From Phycisphaerales bacterium (lineage in GTDB: Bacteria; Planctomycetota; Phycisphaerae; Phycisphaerales; SM1A02): DNA of 64,000 nucleotides. Positions 1-7,801 of the stretch are shown piece after piece. The notes beneath the pieces are model-generated. The model had not been told where the DNA came from and ran no database searches. It was given only the letters and a program-made list of their open reading frames with translations. Position 1 is the first letter of the stretch; the number at the start of each line of letters is the position of its first letter. The position numbers and the translations under genes are program-made. The stretch is from NCBI GenBank assembly GCA_029246705.1, contig JAQWMQ010000020.1, positions 1 to 64,000 on the forward strand, in the 5' to 3' direction.

Positions 1-2
1 TG

Positions 3-101
3 TTCCCCGGCACGCCGGTCCGGTTGGGAGCCAATCGCTTTCTTGCGATGAAGTTGGGATATGGGGCTGCCATGAGGGTTTACCGAGCCCTGAAGGCATA
101 A
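3..101 (+). CDS. C-terminal fragment of an unrecognised protein
   Basis: The window opens inside a plus-strand reading frame whose last 32 codons end in TAA just before a hairpin. Codon use matches the neighbours (mostly G/C third positions). The fragment is basic and moderately hydrophobic, ending in Leu-Gly-Tyr-Gly-Ala-Ala, then Tyr-Arg-Ala-Leu-Lys-Ala. I do not recognise the family from so short a piece, and the start lies outside the window. It could be a chance frame, but its position against the terminator-like hairpin favours a real gene end. Confidence 0.4.
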   Translation, partial: FPGTPVRLGANRFLAMKLGYGAAMRVYRALKA

Positions 102-130
102 AAAAACGCCCCGACAGGACTGTCGAGGCG
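100..130 (-). terminator. Rho-independent terminator after tRNA-Asn
   Basis: An 11-bp GC-rich stem with a two-base loop (arms 107-117 and 120-130) is followed on the minus strand by seven T residues. It lies six bases past the 3' end of tRNA-Asn. On the plus strand the same hairpin could end the fragment gene but lacks a U-run there. Confidence 0.8.
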
Positions 131-135
131 AGAAA

Positions 136-208
136 CTCCCCCAGCTGGACTCGAACCAGCAACCTAGCGGTTAACAGCCGCTCGCTCTACCAATTGAGCT
201 ACAGGGGA
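136..208 (-). tRNA. tRNA-Asn (anticodon GTT)
   Basis: A 73-nt cloverleaf reads on the minus strand. The acceptor arm has seven pairs including two G-T wobbles next to the D-arm side, the anticodon loop is CTGTTAA with anticodon GTT, the T-loop is TTCGAGT, and the discriminator base is G, as usual for asparagine. The 3' CCA is not encoded. A terminator follows directly. Confidence 0.95.
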
Positions 209-388
209 TTGAGCTCTCTGAAGGCCTAAGAGGATAGCTTTCTCCCCCCATCGGTCAAGGCAGGCCGTCAGATCAGGAATTGCCCGAAGAACGATATTCC
301 CCTACGATGCCCGGCTCGAGAATGCTGGTGGCAGGCACCCATTCCTCGTCGGCAGAGCAAGCTTTCAGCAGAGTCCAGGAGACCGCCC

Positions 389-616
389 ATGAAGAAGAAA
401 ACTCATCCCGAGTGGCACCCCGAGTGCAAGGTCTTTTTCCGTGGTGAGCACGTGATGACCGTCGGAGCCACGGTTCCGAAGATGTCGGTCGAGGTCTGGT
501 CGGGTTCACACCCGTTCTTCACCGGCAACAGCTCCTTCGTGGACACCACCGGTCGCGTGGAACGCTTCCAGAAGAAGTTCCAGGGCGACTACTTCAAGAA
601 CAAGAAGAAGAAGTAG
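389..616 (+). CDS. rpmE: 50S ribosomal protein bL31
   Basis: This is a 75-residue protein with the L31 start (Met-Lys then Thr-His-Pro), the conserved core Trp-Ser-Gly-Ser-His-Pro-Phe-Phe-Thr-Gly near residues 38-47, and a Lys-rich C-terminus. An AGGAG ribosome-binding site lies about eight bases before the ATG. Only one Cys is present (residue 13), so the four-Cys zinc site of the C+ type is absent and this is a zinc-independent form. It sits directly upstream of prfA, a common pairing in bacteria. L31 binds the large subunit near 5S rRNA and helps bridge the subunits. Confidence 0.95.
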   Translation: MKKKTHPEWHPECKVFFRGEHVMTVGATVPKMSVEVWSGSHPFFTGNSSFVDTTGRVERFQKKFQGDYFKNKKKK

Positions 617-638
617 CGACTCGATCCCCGAATCAATC

Positions 639-666
639 ACAGCCGTGCCGTTTCAGGCACGGCTGT
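639..666 (+). terminator. Hairpin between rpmE and prfA
   Basis: A perfect 11-bp stem with a six-base loop (arms 639-649 and 656-666) is followed by a T-rich but interrupted tract. It may end rpmE transcription partly, giving read-through into prfA, whose start lies 15 bases downstream. Confidence 0.5.
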
Positions 667-681
667 TGTCTTGGGTGAATC

Positions 682-1767
682 ATGAGCCAACCGATCCCAG
701 AAAACCTCGCCCGGCGCCTGGATGAGATGGACGAACAGTTCGAGGTGGTCGGTGCGCAGTTGATGGATCCGGAAGTCCTCTCCGACCACAACCAGGTCAG
801 GATCCTCTCCATCAAGCGAGCCGCCCTCGAGGGACCGGTACTGCGCTGGCGCGAGGTTCGCCGCATCGAGGCCGAGACCGCCGAGCTGGAGGACGCGATC
901 GCCACCGGCGACGACCAGGAACTGATCACGCTGGCAAAGGAGGAGCTGCCTGAGCTGCGAACCAGTCGGGAACAACTGGTCGAGGCGGTCAAGACCGAGC
1001 TGGTCACGGCCGAGGACAAGGCCGTTGGAGCGATGATCCTCGAGATCAGGGCCGGCGTCGGGGGCGATGAAGCCGGTATCTGGGCCGGTGATCTCCTTGA
1101 GATGTACGAGCGATATGCGGGCATCAGGAGCTGGAGCTTCGAGGTCCTCGACTTCCAGCCCGGTGACCACGGCGGCGTGAAGAGTGCGATCGCCGAACTC
1201 GAGGGCGAAGGCGCCTGGAGCGAGCTTGGCTACGAGGGCGGAACCCACCAGGTGAAGCGGGTGCCGGCCACGGAAGCCCAGGGGCGCATCCACACCTCGA
1301 CCGCGACGGTGGCGGTACTCGCCCAACCCGAGGAGGTCGCAGTCCAGCTGGACAAGAGCGACGTCAAGGAGTCGATCACCACCGCGCAGGGTCCAGGCGG
1401 GCAGAACGTCAACAAGGTCGCGACCGCAGTCCACCTCATCCATGAACCGACCGGCATCGAGGTTCGCATGCAGGAGACCAAGTCCCAGGCCCAGAACCGG
1501 GAGAAGGCGTGGCGACTGCTGAGAGCCCGGCTCTACGAGAAGCAGCAGAAGGAAGTCGACGCTCGCCGAGCCCAGGAGCGAGCCTCCATGATCGGTTCCG
1601 GTGGTCGGGCGGAGAAGATCCGCACCTACCGCTACAAGGAGAACCTGGCGGTCGACCACCGGCTCGGCCAGTCCTTCAATCTCGGCGAACTGATGCAGGG
1701 ACGGATGCAACCGCTGATCACGGGATTGATCGAGCTCGATGTCGCCAAGCGACTCGCTGCACTCTGA
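682..1767 (+). CDS. prfA: Peptide chain release factor 1
   Basis: RF1 recognises UAA and UAG stop codons and triggers release of the finished peptide. The 361-residue length is typical. The stop-codon reading motif Pro-Ala-Thr is at residues 195-197, inside the RF1-type block Arg-Val-Pro-Ala-Thr-Glu-Ala-Gln-Gly-Arg; RF2 would carry Ser-Pro-Phe. The catalytic Gly-Gly-Gln is at 239-241. The N-terminal 110 residues are a charged helical domain. The start lacks a strong Shine-Dalgarno sequence. It follows rpmE by 65 bases with a hairpin between, so partial co-transcription is likely. Confidence 0.97.
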   Translation: MSQPIPENLARRLDEMDEQFEVVGAQLMDPEVLSDHNQVRILSIKRAALEGPVLRWREVRRIEAETAELEDAIATGDDQELITLAKEELPELRTSREQLVEAVKTELVTAEDKAVGAMILEIRAGVGGDEAGIWAGDLLEMYERYAGIRSWSFEVLDFQPGDHGGVKSAIAELEGEGAWSELGYEGGTHQVKRVPATEAQGRIHTSTATVAVLAQPEEVAVQLDKSDVKESITTAQGPGGQNVNKVATAVHLIHEPTGIEVRMQETKSQAQNREKAWRLLRARLYEKQQKEVDARRAQERASMIGSGGRAEKIRTYRYKENLAVDHRLGQSFNLGELMQGRMQPLITGLIELDVAKRLAAL

Positions 1768-2024
1768 TCTCCCCCAACCCTTCGACCCCAGACCGTGGCG
1801 GTAACACCACGGCGAGCAAGCCAACCGCGGAACGCGTGGTGGCCATTTCATCCGGTCGGCACGAAGCAGCGACACGTCCAAACCCCTGCTCGAGGCCACG
1901 AACCGCAATCACCATCAGATACTGGCTTTGAATGGAGCGTGTCGCAGGACGTGCAATCGACACAAACCGAACCCAGAGAGGCATTTGGGGCAGATGGATG
2001 AAAATCGGTCGTCTGAAAGGACCG

Positions 2025-3224
2025 ATGTTCCGTGTCATGCGAAACCAAACCACAATCGTCAGCGGACTGTCCACCATCATCCTCATCGGTGGAGGCATGG
2101 CTGGATGCAGCAGCTCCAGCCCAAGTGTCTCGGAGACCGATGCATTCACGACGCCGGCACCGACGGCATCGGCGGAGTTGGATTTCACGAGTTCCGAAAG
2201 CCAGAACGTGAGCTTCGAGTCCTGGCAGAAACTCGCGGATGCAGGTGACCCGGAAGCCCAGTTCATGATGGGCCTGTTCCACGAGAACGGGCAAGGCGTT
2301 GTTGCCGACGCCGATGTCGCCTTCGGGTGGTACGAGATGTCGGCGAACCAGGCGTATGCACCGGCACAGAACAACCTCGGCATGATGTTGTTCGAAGGCA
2401 ACGGTTGCGATGCCGACGTCGAATCGGCAGTGGCGTGGTATCGCCGAGCTGCCGAGCAGGGCTTTGCGCCCGCCGAGAACAATCTCGGTGTCGCATACCT
2501 GGTGGATTCCAACATGCCCGAGGATGATCAGAAAGCCGTTCGCTGGCTCGAAAGTGCCGCCAAGCAAGGTAATGACAAGGCCCAGTGCATGATGGGCACC
2601 CTCTGTTTCGAGGGACGCGGCATCGAAAAGAATGACGAAGAGGCCGCTCGGTGGTTCCAACTTGCCTCGGACCAGGGCAACTCCACCGCACAGGGCAGCC
2701 TGGGGCTGATGTACTACGACGGAATCGGCGTCCAGCAGGACTTCGAGACCGCAGCCAAGTGGATCAACATGGCCGCCGAGAGCGGTTCCGTGAAATCCCA
2801 GTTCCTTCTGGGATGGATGTACCTGGAAGGCGTCGCGTTCGAACAGGATTCCGAACTTGCTGCGGCACTGATCCGAAGCTCGGCGGACAACGGTTCACCG
2901 ATCGCCCAGGCGACCTACGGCATGATGTGCCTCGAGGGCCAGGGCGTCGAGACCGACCATCAGGAAGCAGCGAGATACCTTGCGTTCGCCGCGGACCAGG
3001 GCGTGGCAGCAGCCCAGAACTCGCTCGCGATGCTCTACCTCAAGGGCGAAGGCGTGGAAAAGAACCTCGATACCGCGACGATGTGGCTTCAGCTTGCCGC
3101 CGATCAGGGCATGGAAGTCGCCCAGGAACGACTGCATCTGATGAACCTCTCGCGAACCGCTTCGGCCGAATTCGAATTCGACGGCCCGACGACGTTCGAG
3201 ACCGCAGAAGCCGAAGCCGACTGA
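2025..3224 (+). CDS. Sel1-repeat lipoprotein
   Basis: This exported protein of about 399 residues has an N-terminal hydrophobic segment ending in a lipobox-like Met-Ala-Gly-Cys, then a Ser-rich linker and eight tandem Sel1-like repeats of 36-37 residues plus the start of a ninth. Each repeat carries the pattern 'xGxxxAQxxLGxxYxxGxGV'. Sel1 repeats form helical solenoids that bind partner proteins, so a scaffold role at the membrane is likely; the partner is unknown. The chosen ATG follows GAAAGG by four bases; in-frame ATGs at 1998 and 2037 are alternatives. The C-terminal tail is acidic. The 257 bases between prfA and this gene hold no gene that I can support. Confidence 0.85.
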   Translation: MFRVMRNQTTIVSGLSTIILIGGGMAGCSSSSPSVSETDAFTTPAPTASAELDFTSSESQNVSFESWQKLADAGDPEAQFMMGLFHENGQGVVADADVAFGWYEMSANQAYAPAQNNLGMMLFEGNGCDADVESAVAWYRRAAEQGFAPAENNLGVAYLVDSNMPEDDQKAVRWLESAAKQGNDKAQCMMGTLCFEGRGIEKNDEEAARWFQLASDQGNSTAQGSLGLMYYDGIGVQQDFETAAKWINMAAESGSVKSQFLLGWMYLEGVAFEQDSELAAALIRSSADNGSPIAQATYGMMCLEGQGVETDHQEAARYLAFAADQGVAAAQNSLAMLYLKGEGVEKNLDTATMWLQLAADQGMEVAQERLHLMNLSRTASAEFEFDGPTTFETAEAEAD

Positions 3225-3247
3225 CTCGACGATTGACGTGGGAGAAC

Positions 3248-3268
3248 GGGGCCCGGATCGCGGGCCCC
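3248..3268 (+). terminator. Hairpin after the Sel1-repeat gene
   Basis: An 8-bp all-G/C stem with a five-base loop lies 24 bases past the Sel1 gene's stop codon. There is no U-run, so termination efficiency is uncertain. Confidence 0.4.
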
Positions 3269-3479
3269 CACCGGTGGCTGGTGACTTCCAGCTGGTTTCG
3301 GGTTGAGGATCGAGCCAATCGCCTCAACCCCACCACCTGTCACCGCAGGGTGCACTCAGGACGATCTTTCGGTGCCGGAGGGCGGAATATCGCCGGGACC
3401 GGCAGCAGCGGCTAGATCGGTGCAGCCTCCTGGGTTAGGATTCCCAGTCCGGATGAACCGGAGACATGAGAAAAAGGAC

Positions 3480-3734
3480 ATGACCATGAAGATTTCAAGT
3501 TCAGCGGGATTTCGTACCTCATGCATGATGGGGCTTCTCGCCGCGGCATCCTTCGGCCTCACCGGCTGCGGCTGCGACTGCATCGGAGAGGTTTTCGGAT
3601 TCGGCGGCGATGACGCCGAAACCACCGAAGCCACCTCGAACGACCAGGACGGCACTGTGAAAAGCGACGTGAAAAGCGACGTGAACAGCGACGTGAACGG
3701 CACCGAGGTCAAGCAGGACACCAACCAGGATTGA
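3480..3734 (+). CDS. Small lipoprotein with SDV repeats
   Basis: An 84-residue predicted lipoprotein. Residues 1-29 form a signal peptide ending in Leu-Thr-Gly-Cys, a good lipobox, followed by two more Cys in Gly-Cys-Gly-Cys-Asp-Cys. The rest is acidic and polar, ending in three tandem Ser-Asp-Val units, encoded by a 12-base DNA repeat, and Asp/Asn/Gln-rich residues. An AAAGGA sequence precedes the ATG. The function is unknown; similar short anchored tails are often strain-variable. The 175 bases after it contain only short open stretches. Confidence 0.7.
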   Translation: MTMKISSSAGFRTSCMMGLLAAASFGLTGCGCDCIGEVFGFGGDDAETTEATSNDQDGTVKSDVKSDVNSDVNGTEVKQDTNQD

Positions 3735-3909
3735 ACGTCACTCGACCGTGACGGCATCGACTTCGATGTTGATGGCGACGCCGAGTTCGACCTGGCCACC
3801 CTGCGCGCTTCCGTCGTGATCGCCAACGCCTGAAGCTGCCGGGTGACAGCGCCATCACCTCGCAATGACCTTGAGGTCTGCGGGTGGCTTTCTTCGTTTT
3901 GAACCGTGC

Positions 3910-4428
3910 TCAGATGGCTGCGATCGACTCGAGCCAGGGGTTGAGGTACCGACGTTCGAAGTGGTCGGTGGCCACTTCGGTCTTCGCATGGTCGACCCCC
4001 CACATGCAGGCCACGGGATACGGTCCCTCCAGGTCCATCAGCACCTGATGAGAGTTCTGGAAACTGAACGCCTTGGGAATTCGCGAGGCCCAGTGGGCCG
4101 TCGCCGCGTTCACCCCGGGTTCGCCGATCACGATCGCCGGCTGGAGCATGAGGTCGCTGTCATTGAGGTACCAGATGTCACTGAGCACCACCGGGATCAG
4201 ACCCTCGGTGGGAGCCAGGTCGTTTGCACGACGAATCTCCCGGATATGGCGGACCAGGCGATCCGCCAGCGGACGATCGGAAAGTTCCGAGCGCAGGTGC
4301 ACCCCCACCACGATCGGAAGCAGGAGTTCGATCGGATGCTCGGTGTCCGCCGGGCATTCAAGGCGAGCGTGCGCGAAGATAGGATCCTCGGCCGGCATGG
4401 TGAATTCCGTCTCTTCTGATTCGCTCAT
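3910..4428 (-). CDS. Conserved hypothetical protein downstream of glyA
   Basis: A 172-residue soluble, acidic protein with no signal peptide or membrane segment. The start was chosen at Met-Ser-Glu-Ser-Glu because a GAAAGGG sequence lies nine bases upstream; a longer frame exists but its extra residues are Arg-rich and look non-coding. It begins 46 bases after glyA on the same strand and probably shares its transcript. A central stretch with several hydrophobic strands (Leu-Leu-Leu-Pro-Ile-Val-Val-Gly-Val) suggests an alpha/beta fold. I do not recognise the family. Confidence 0.7.
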   Translation of the reverse strand: MSESEETEFTMPAEDPIFAHARLECPADTEHPIELLLPIVVGVHLRSELSDRPLADRLVRHIREIRRANDLAPTEGLIPVVLSDIWYLNDSDLMLQPAIVIGEPGVNAATAHWASRIPKAFSFQNSHQVLMDLEGPYPVACMWGVDHAKTEVATDHFERRYLNPWLESIAAI

Positions 4429-4474
4429 CCGTGAGCCCTTTCTCGGAACGTGGGTGCTTGAGGGGATCGTCAGC

Positions 4475-5794
4475 TCAGTGCGGGAGCGGGAAGTCGGCGC
4501 AGAAGGATCGGATCTCCTCGCGAACCGCGGTGCAGGTCGCCTCGTCACCCTTGGAGGTCATCACTCGATCAAGCCAGTCCGCGACCTTCACCATCTCGGC
4601 TTCCTTGAGACCGCGGGTGGTGAGCGCAGGTGTTCCCAGACGCAGGCCGCTGGTCACCATCGGAGGTCGAGGATCGTTGGGGATTCCGTTCTTGTTGACG
4701 ATCATGCCCGCGGACTCGAGCCAGCCTTCGGCGTCCGCTCCCGTGAGTTCGGCGTCACGACCGCGCAGGTCGACCAGCATCAGGTGGTTGTCGGTTCCAC
4801 CGGAACAGAGCCGGTAGCCCTTCTCGACCAGTGCGGCAGCCAGCGCGCGAGCGTTGTCGACGACCTGCTGCTGGTAGTCCTTGAAGCCGGGTTCCAGGGC
4901 TTCGCCAAAGGCGACGGCCTTTCCGGTGATGGCGTGCATGAGCGGACCACCCTGGCTTCCGGGAAAGACCTTTCGATCGATCTTCTTGGCGATCTCCTCG
5001 TCGTCGGAAAGCACCAGGCCGCCTCGTGGACCACGAAGGGTCTTGTGGGTGGTGGTCGTGACCACGTGTGCGTGCGGGAAGGGCGAGGGATGCACACCGG
5101 CGGCGACCAGTCCCGCGATGTGGGCGATGTCGGCCATCAGGTAGGCACCGACCTCGTCGGCGATCGAACGGAAGGCGGCGAAGTCGATGGTTCGCGAGTA
5201 GGCGGAGAAGCCGCAGATGATGAGCTGCGGCTTGCATTCACGAGCGATCGCCCGAATCGCGTCGTAGTCGAGCAGCTCGGTCTCGGGGTCCAGGTCGTAG
5301 TCGACGATGTTGTAGAAGGTGCCGGAGAAGTTCGGCTTCAAGCCGTGACTCAGGTGGCCACCGGACTTGATCGGCAGGCTGAGCACGGTGTCGCCGGGCT
5401 TCAGCAGCGCCATGAACGCGGCGATGTTCGCATTGGCACCGCAGTGCGGCTGGACGTTCGCGAAGTTGCATCCGAAGAGTTTCTTGGCGCGATCACGAGC
5501 CAGGTCCTCGATGGCGTCATGCCAGACGCAGCCGCCGTAGTAGCGCTTGCCCGGATAGCCCTCGGCGTACTTGTTGGTCATCCAGGTCCCGACCGAGTGC
5601 ATCACCGTGCTGGAGACATGGTTCTCGCTGGCGATCAGCTCGAGGGTCGTCTCCTGGCGCTCGGCTTCGCCGGCGAGAATTCGAGCCGCTTCGGGGTCAC
5701 GGGCACCCAGATGCGACAGAACATCGGTGGAGATCTGGTCCAAGGTCTCAGGCCCTCCGGAAAACGGCGAATTCGAGGTGGTCATGGTGCTCAT
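4475..5794 (-). CDS. glyA: Serine hydroxymethyltransferase
   Basis: GlyA interconverts serine and glycine with tetrahydrofolate and feeds one-carbon units to purine, thymidylate and methionine synthesis. The 439-residue protein shows the SHMT landmarks: Leu-Ile-Ala-Ser-Glu-Asn near 53-58, Tyr-Pro-Gly-Lys-Arg-Tyr-Tyr-Gly-Gly near 80-88, Ala-Asp-Ile-Ala-His near 221-225, and the PLP-binding Lys251 in Thr-Thr-Thr-His-Lys-Thr-Leu-Arg-Gly-Pro-Arg-Gly-Gly. A short N-terminal extension of about 25 residues precedes the core. It is divergent from the next gene with only 29 bases between, so the two promoters overlap. Confidence 0.97.
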   Translation of the reverse strand: MSTMTTSNSPFSGGPETLDQISTDVLSHLGARDPEAARILAGEAERQETTLELIASENHVSSTVMHSVGTWMTNKYAEGYPGKRYYGGCVWHDAIEDLARDRAKKLFGCNFANVQPHCGANANIAAFMALLKPGDTVLSLPIKSGGHLSHGLKPNFSGTFYNIVDYDLDPETELLDYDAIRAIARECKPQLIICGFSAYSRTIDFAAFRSIADEVGAYLMADIAHIAGLVAAGVHPSPFPHAHVVTTTTHKTLRGPRGGLVLSDDEEIAKKIDRKVFPGSQGGPLMHAITGKAVAFGEALEPGFKDYQQQVVDNARALAAALVEKGYRLCSGGTDNHLMLVDLRGRDAELTGADAEGWLESAGMIVNKNGIPNDPRPPMVTSGLRLGTPALTTRGLKEAEMVKVADWLDRVMTSKGDEATCTAVREEIRSFCADFPLPH

Positions 5795-5823
5795 GCAGAG
5801 ATCGTAGCGGTACCCTCTGAGCC

Positions 5824-7254
5824 ATGCTGCACCAACTGATCCTTATCGTGGTCTTCCTCCAGACCGGAACCCTTGAAACCCAACACGTCATGGACGGTCG
5901 ATTCGAGGACTGGCAGGGACCCGTGGTGGCCTCCGGGGCTGAAGGTGGCCTGATCCAGGGGCTTCGAATCGCCGACGACCCCCACTTCGTGTACGTCCAG
6001 CTGGACTTCCAGCAGGCCGCCACCCTCCAGGGGCTTGACCGGGAAGTGCGAATCGAGCTCGATCTGGACGGGAACGACCGAACCGGAACCACCGGGACCG
6101 AAGGAATGCCCGGCGTCGATGCCGTGGTGCTCTTCAGCCCCCGTGATGACGATGGCAGCATCAAGTCGGGGTCGGCGCTGATCGGAGCCAACCGGGGACG
6201 CATCACGCGCACGACGACCGATGCACTGGGTGTGGTGGCGATGCCGACCCACGGCAGTGATCGTTTCGAGATCCGTTTCGATCGGTCACCGGCATTCAGG
6301 GGGGACGACTTCGACGTGCAGGTGCTGACCGTCGCCCCGGGTGGCGAAAGGCAGGCATGCCCGGTCGTGAACCACGACTTCGAATCACGCCAGGCACGCA
6401 AGGCATTGCCGGTGCAGCGGGATCCGGCCGAGGAATCAGCGGGCATACGGGTCACCAGCTGGAACGGAGAACGCGGCGCGCTCTTTGAGAACCCCAATGC
6501 CTTTGCCAGGACATTCGAGGCGATCAAACCCGATCTGGTCCTGCTGCAGGAACTCCCCGCCGGCATCAACCCGGAGAAACTGAACCAGTGGTTCGGACGA
6601 CTCCAGGGGGACAAGACCTGGAACGCACTGTCTTCGGGCGGCTCCCTTCCCGTGGCGGTGGTGAGCAGCCATCCGCTCGAAGCGGTACCGGAACTCGCGA
6701 AGATCACGGGAATCGACCCTCGCGGCTCCAAGCGCATGGTGCGCGCGGTGGGCGGACTTGCGACGATCGACGGCCGGAAGGTGCTGGTCGTGAGCCTGCA
6801 TCTCAAGTGCTGTGGGCGACTGGGTTCCAGCGAAGACCAGAAACGACGTGCCGAGGTCGATGCGATACACGAGGCGATGCTGACCGTGGTGGAGCGGCTC
6901 AAGCCTGATCACGTGGTGGTCGGAGGCGACTTCAATCTGGTCGGCACTGAAACGGTGCTGCGAAGACTGTGCGAAGGTCTTTCCCCGGACGGGGCGGATC
7001 TGGTGGTGGCCGAACCGATCCGACCCGCAGGGGATGCCACGACCTCCTGGGAGAAGCCCGGCCAGGCGTTCGTGCCGGGACGACTGGATTTCATCCTGGT
7101 CGGTGGTGCAGGTTCGCTGGAGAATGCGGTGGTGGTCGATCCCGTCCAGATGGGTGATCGATGGCGCCGCAAGCACGGCATCCCGATCGAGGCGCCCAGC
7201 GACCACCTCGCGATCTCCGTCGACATCGAGACGAAGACGAAACCGCGATCATGA
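5824..7254 (+). CDS. Secreted EEP-fold phosphoesterase with N-terminal beta domain
   Basis: A 476-residue exported protein. A short hydrophobic signal (residues 1-14) leads into a region of about 190 residues rich in beta strands, with an Asp-rich 'Asp-Leu-Asp-Gly-Asn-Asp' stretch near 80-85 that resembles carbohydrate-binding beta sandwiches. Residues from about 207 form an endonuclease/exonuclease/phosphatase domain: Ser-Trp-Asn near 212-214, Gln-Glu-Leu-Pro with catalytic-type Glu243, Ser-Leu-His-Leu, Gly-Gly-Asp-Phe-Asn and a terminal Ser-Asp-His. All metal and acid-base motifs are present, so it is probably an active phosphodiesterase; the substrate is unknown. Its stop overlaps the next start. 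Confidence 0.85.
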   Translation: MLHQLILIVVFLQTGTLETQHVMDGRFEDWQGPVVASGAEGGLIQGLRIADDPHFVYVQLDFQQAATLQGLDREVRIELDLDGNDRTGTTGTEGMPGVDAVVLFSPRDDDGSIKSGSALIGANRGRITRTTTDALGVVAMPTHGSDRFEIRFDRSPAFRGDDFDVQVLTVAPGGERQACPVVNHDFESRQARKALPVQRDPAEESAGIRVTSWNGERGALFENPNAFARTFEAIKPDLVLLQELPAGINPEKLNQWFGRLQGDKTWNALSSGGSLPVAVVSSHPLEAVPELAKITGIDPRGSKRMVRAVGGLATIDGRKVLVVSLHLKCCGRLGSSEDQKRRAEVDAIHEAMLTVVERLKPDHVVVGGDFNLVGTETVLRRLCEGLSPDGADLVVAEPIRPAGDATTSWEKPGQAFVPGRLDFILVGGAGSLENAVVVDPVQMGDRWRRKHGIPIEAPSDHLAISVDIETKTKPRS

Positions 7255-7769
7255 TCCCCCGCTACCGGGAGATCATGATGCAGACCGGGGCCTTCCTGCT
7301 CATCGAGGAACCCAACGGTGAGATCAGGACCGGGTGGGCCGCATTCGACACCACGTTGCCCAGGAAGGCCATGAGGGCACCTCGACTGCTTCCGGAACTG
7401 GCCGATCGACTCAAGCGGTTCTTCAAGGGCGAAGTCGTGGATTTCAGCGATGTCGCTCTTCCGGGAGGCCCCCCCTTCCATCGCGCCTGCTGGGCCGCCG
7501 CAAGGAAGATCCCGAGGGGATCGAGCATCACCTATGCGCAACTGGCTGCAGCGGCGGGCAGCGCGAAGGCGACCCGGGCGGCAGGCCAGGCGATGCGGAG
7601 AAACCCGCAACCGGTGCTGACCCCCTGCCATCGGGTGGTCGCATCCAACGGCCGACTCGGAGGCTTTGCCGGTGACACCCGGGACGATCAGCAGGGAACA
7701 AGGACCAAGCGACTTCTACTGCAACTCGAGACTCCGGGCGATTCCTCAGCCACGATTCCCATATCATGA
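7251..7769 (+). CDS. ogt: Methylated-DNA--protein-cysteine methyltransferase
   Basis: A 172-residue suicide repair enzyme that moves alkyl groups from O6-alkylguanine to its own Cys. The active-site motif Pro-Cys-His-Arg-Val is intact with Cys126, preceded by the DNA-binding helix with Arg (Thr-Arg-Ala-Ala-Gly-Gln-Ala-Met-Arg-Arg-Asn-Pro) and followed by Gly-Gly-Phe-Ala-Gly. The start is set by the ATGA overlap with the stop of the EEP gene, which implies coupled translation. Coupling a cytoplasmic DNA-repair enzyme to an exported phosphoesterase is unusual. Confidence 0.93.
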   Translation: MIPRYREIMMQTGAFLLIEEPNGEIRTGWAAFDTTLPRKAMRAPRLLPELADRLKRFFKGEVVDFSDVALPGGPPFHRACWAAARKIPRGSSITYAQLAAAAGSAKATRAAGQAMRRNPQPVLTPCHRVVASNGRLGGFAGDTRDDQQGTRTKRLLLQLETPGDSSATIPIS

Positions 7770-7801
7770 TCTGACTGCAGAACATGAGGAGTTCACCGCA
7801 C

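Noticed and set aside
637-1908. 423-codon minus-strand frame opposite prfA
   Set aside because: It mirrors the strong codon-position bias of prfA and has no family motif; prfA is certain.
3735-3909. Short open stretch after the small lipoprotein, readable on either strand
   Set aside because: About 30 codons with plausible composition in both directions but no start codon or ribosome-binding site; possibly a gene remnant, not supportable.
4073-5839. 588-codon plus-strand frame opposite glyA
   Set aside because: A shadow of glyA in a GC-rich genome; Arg/Gly-rich without domain or ribosome-binding site.
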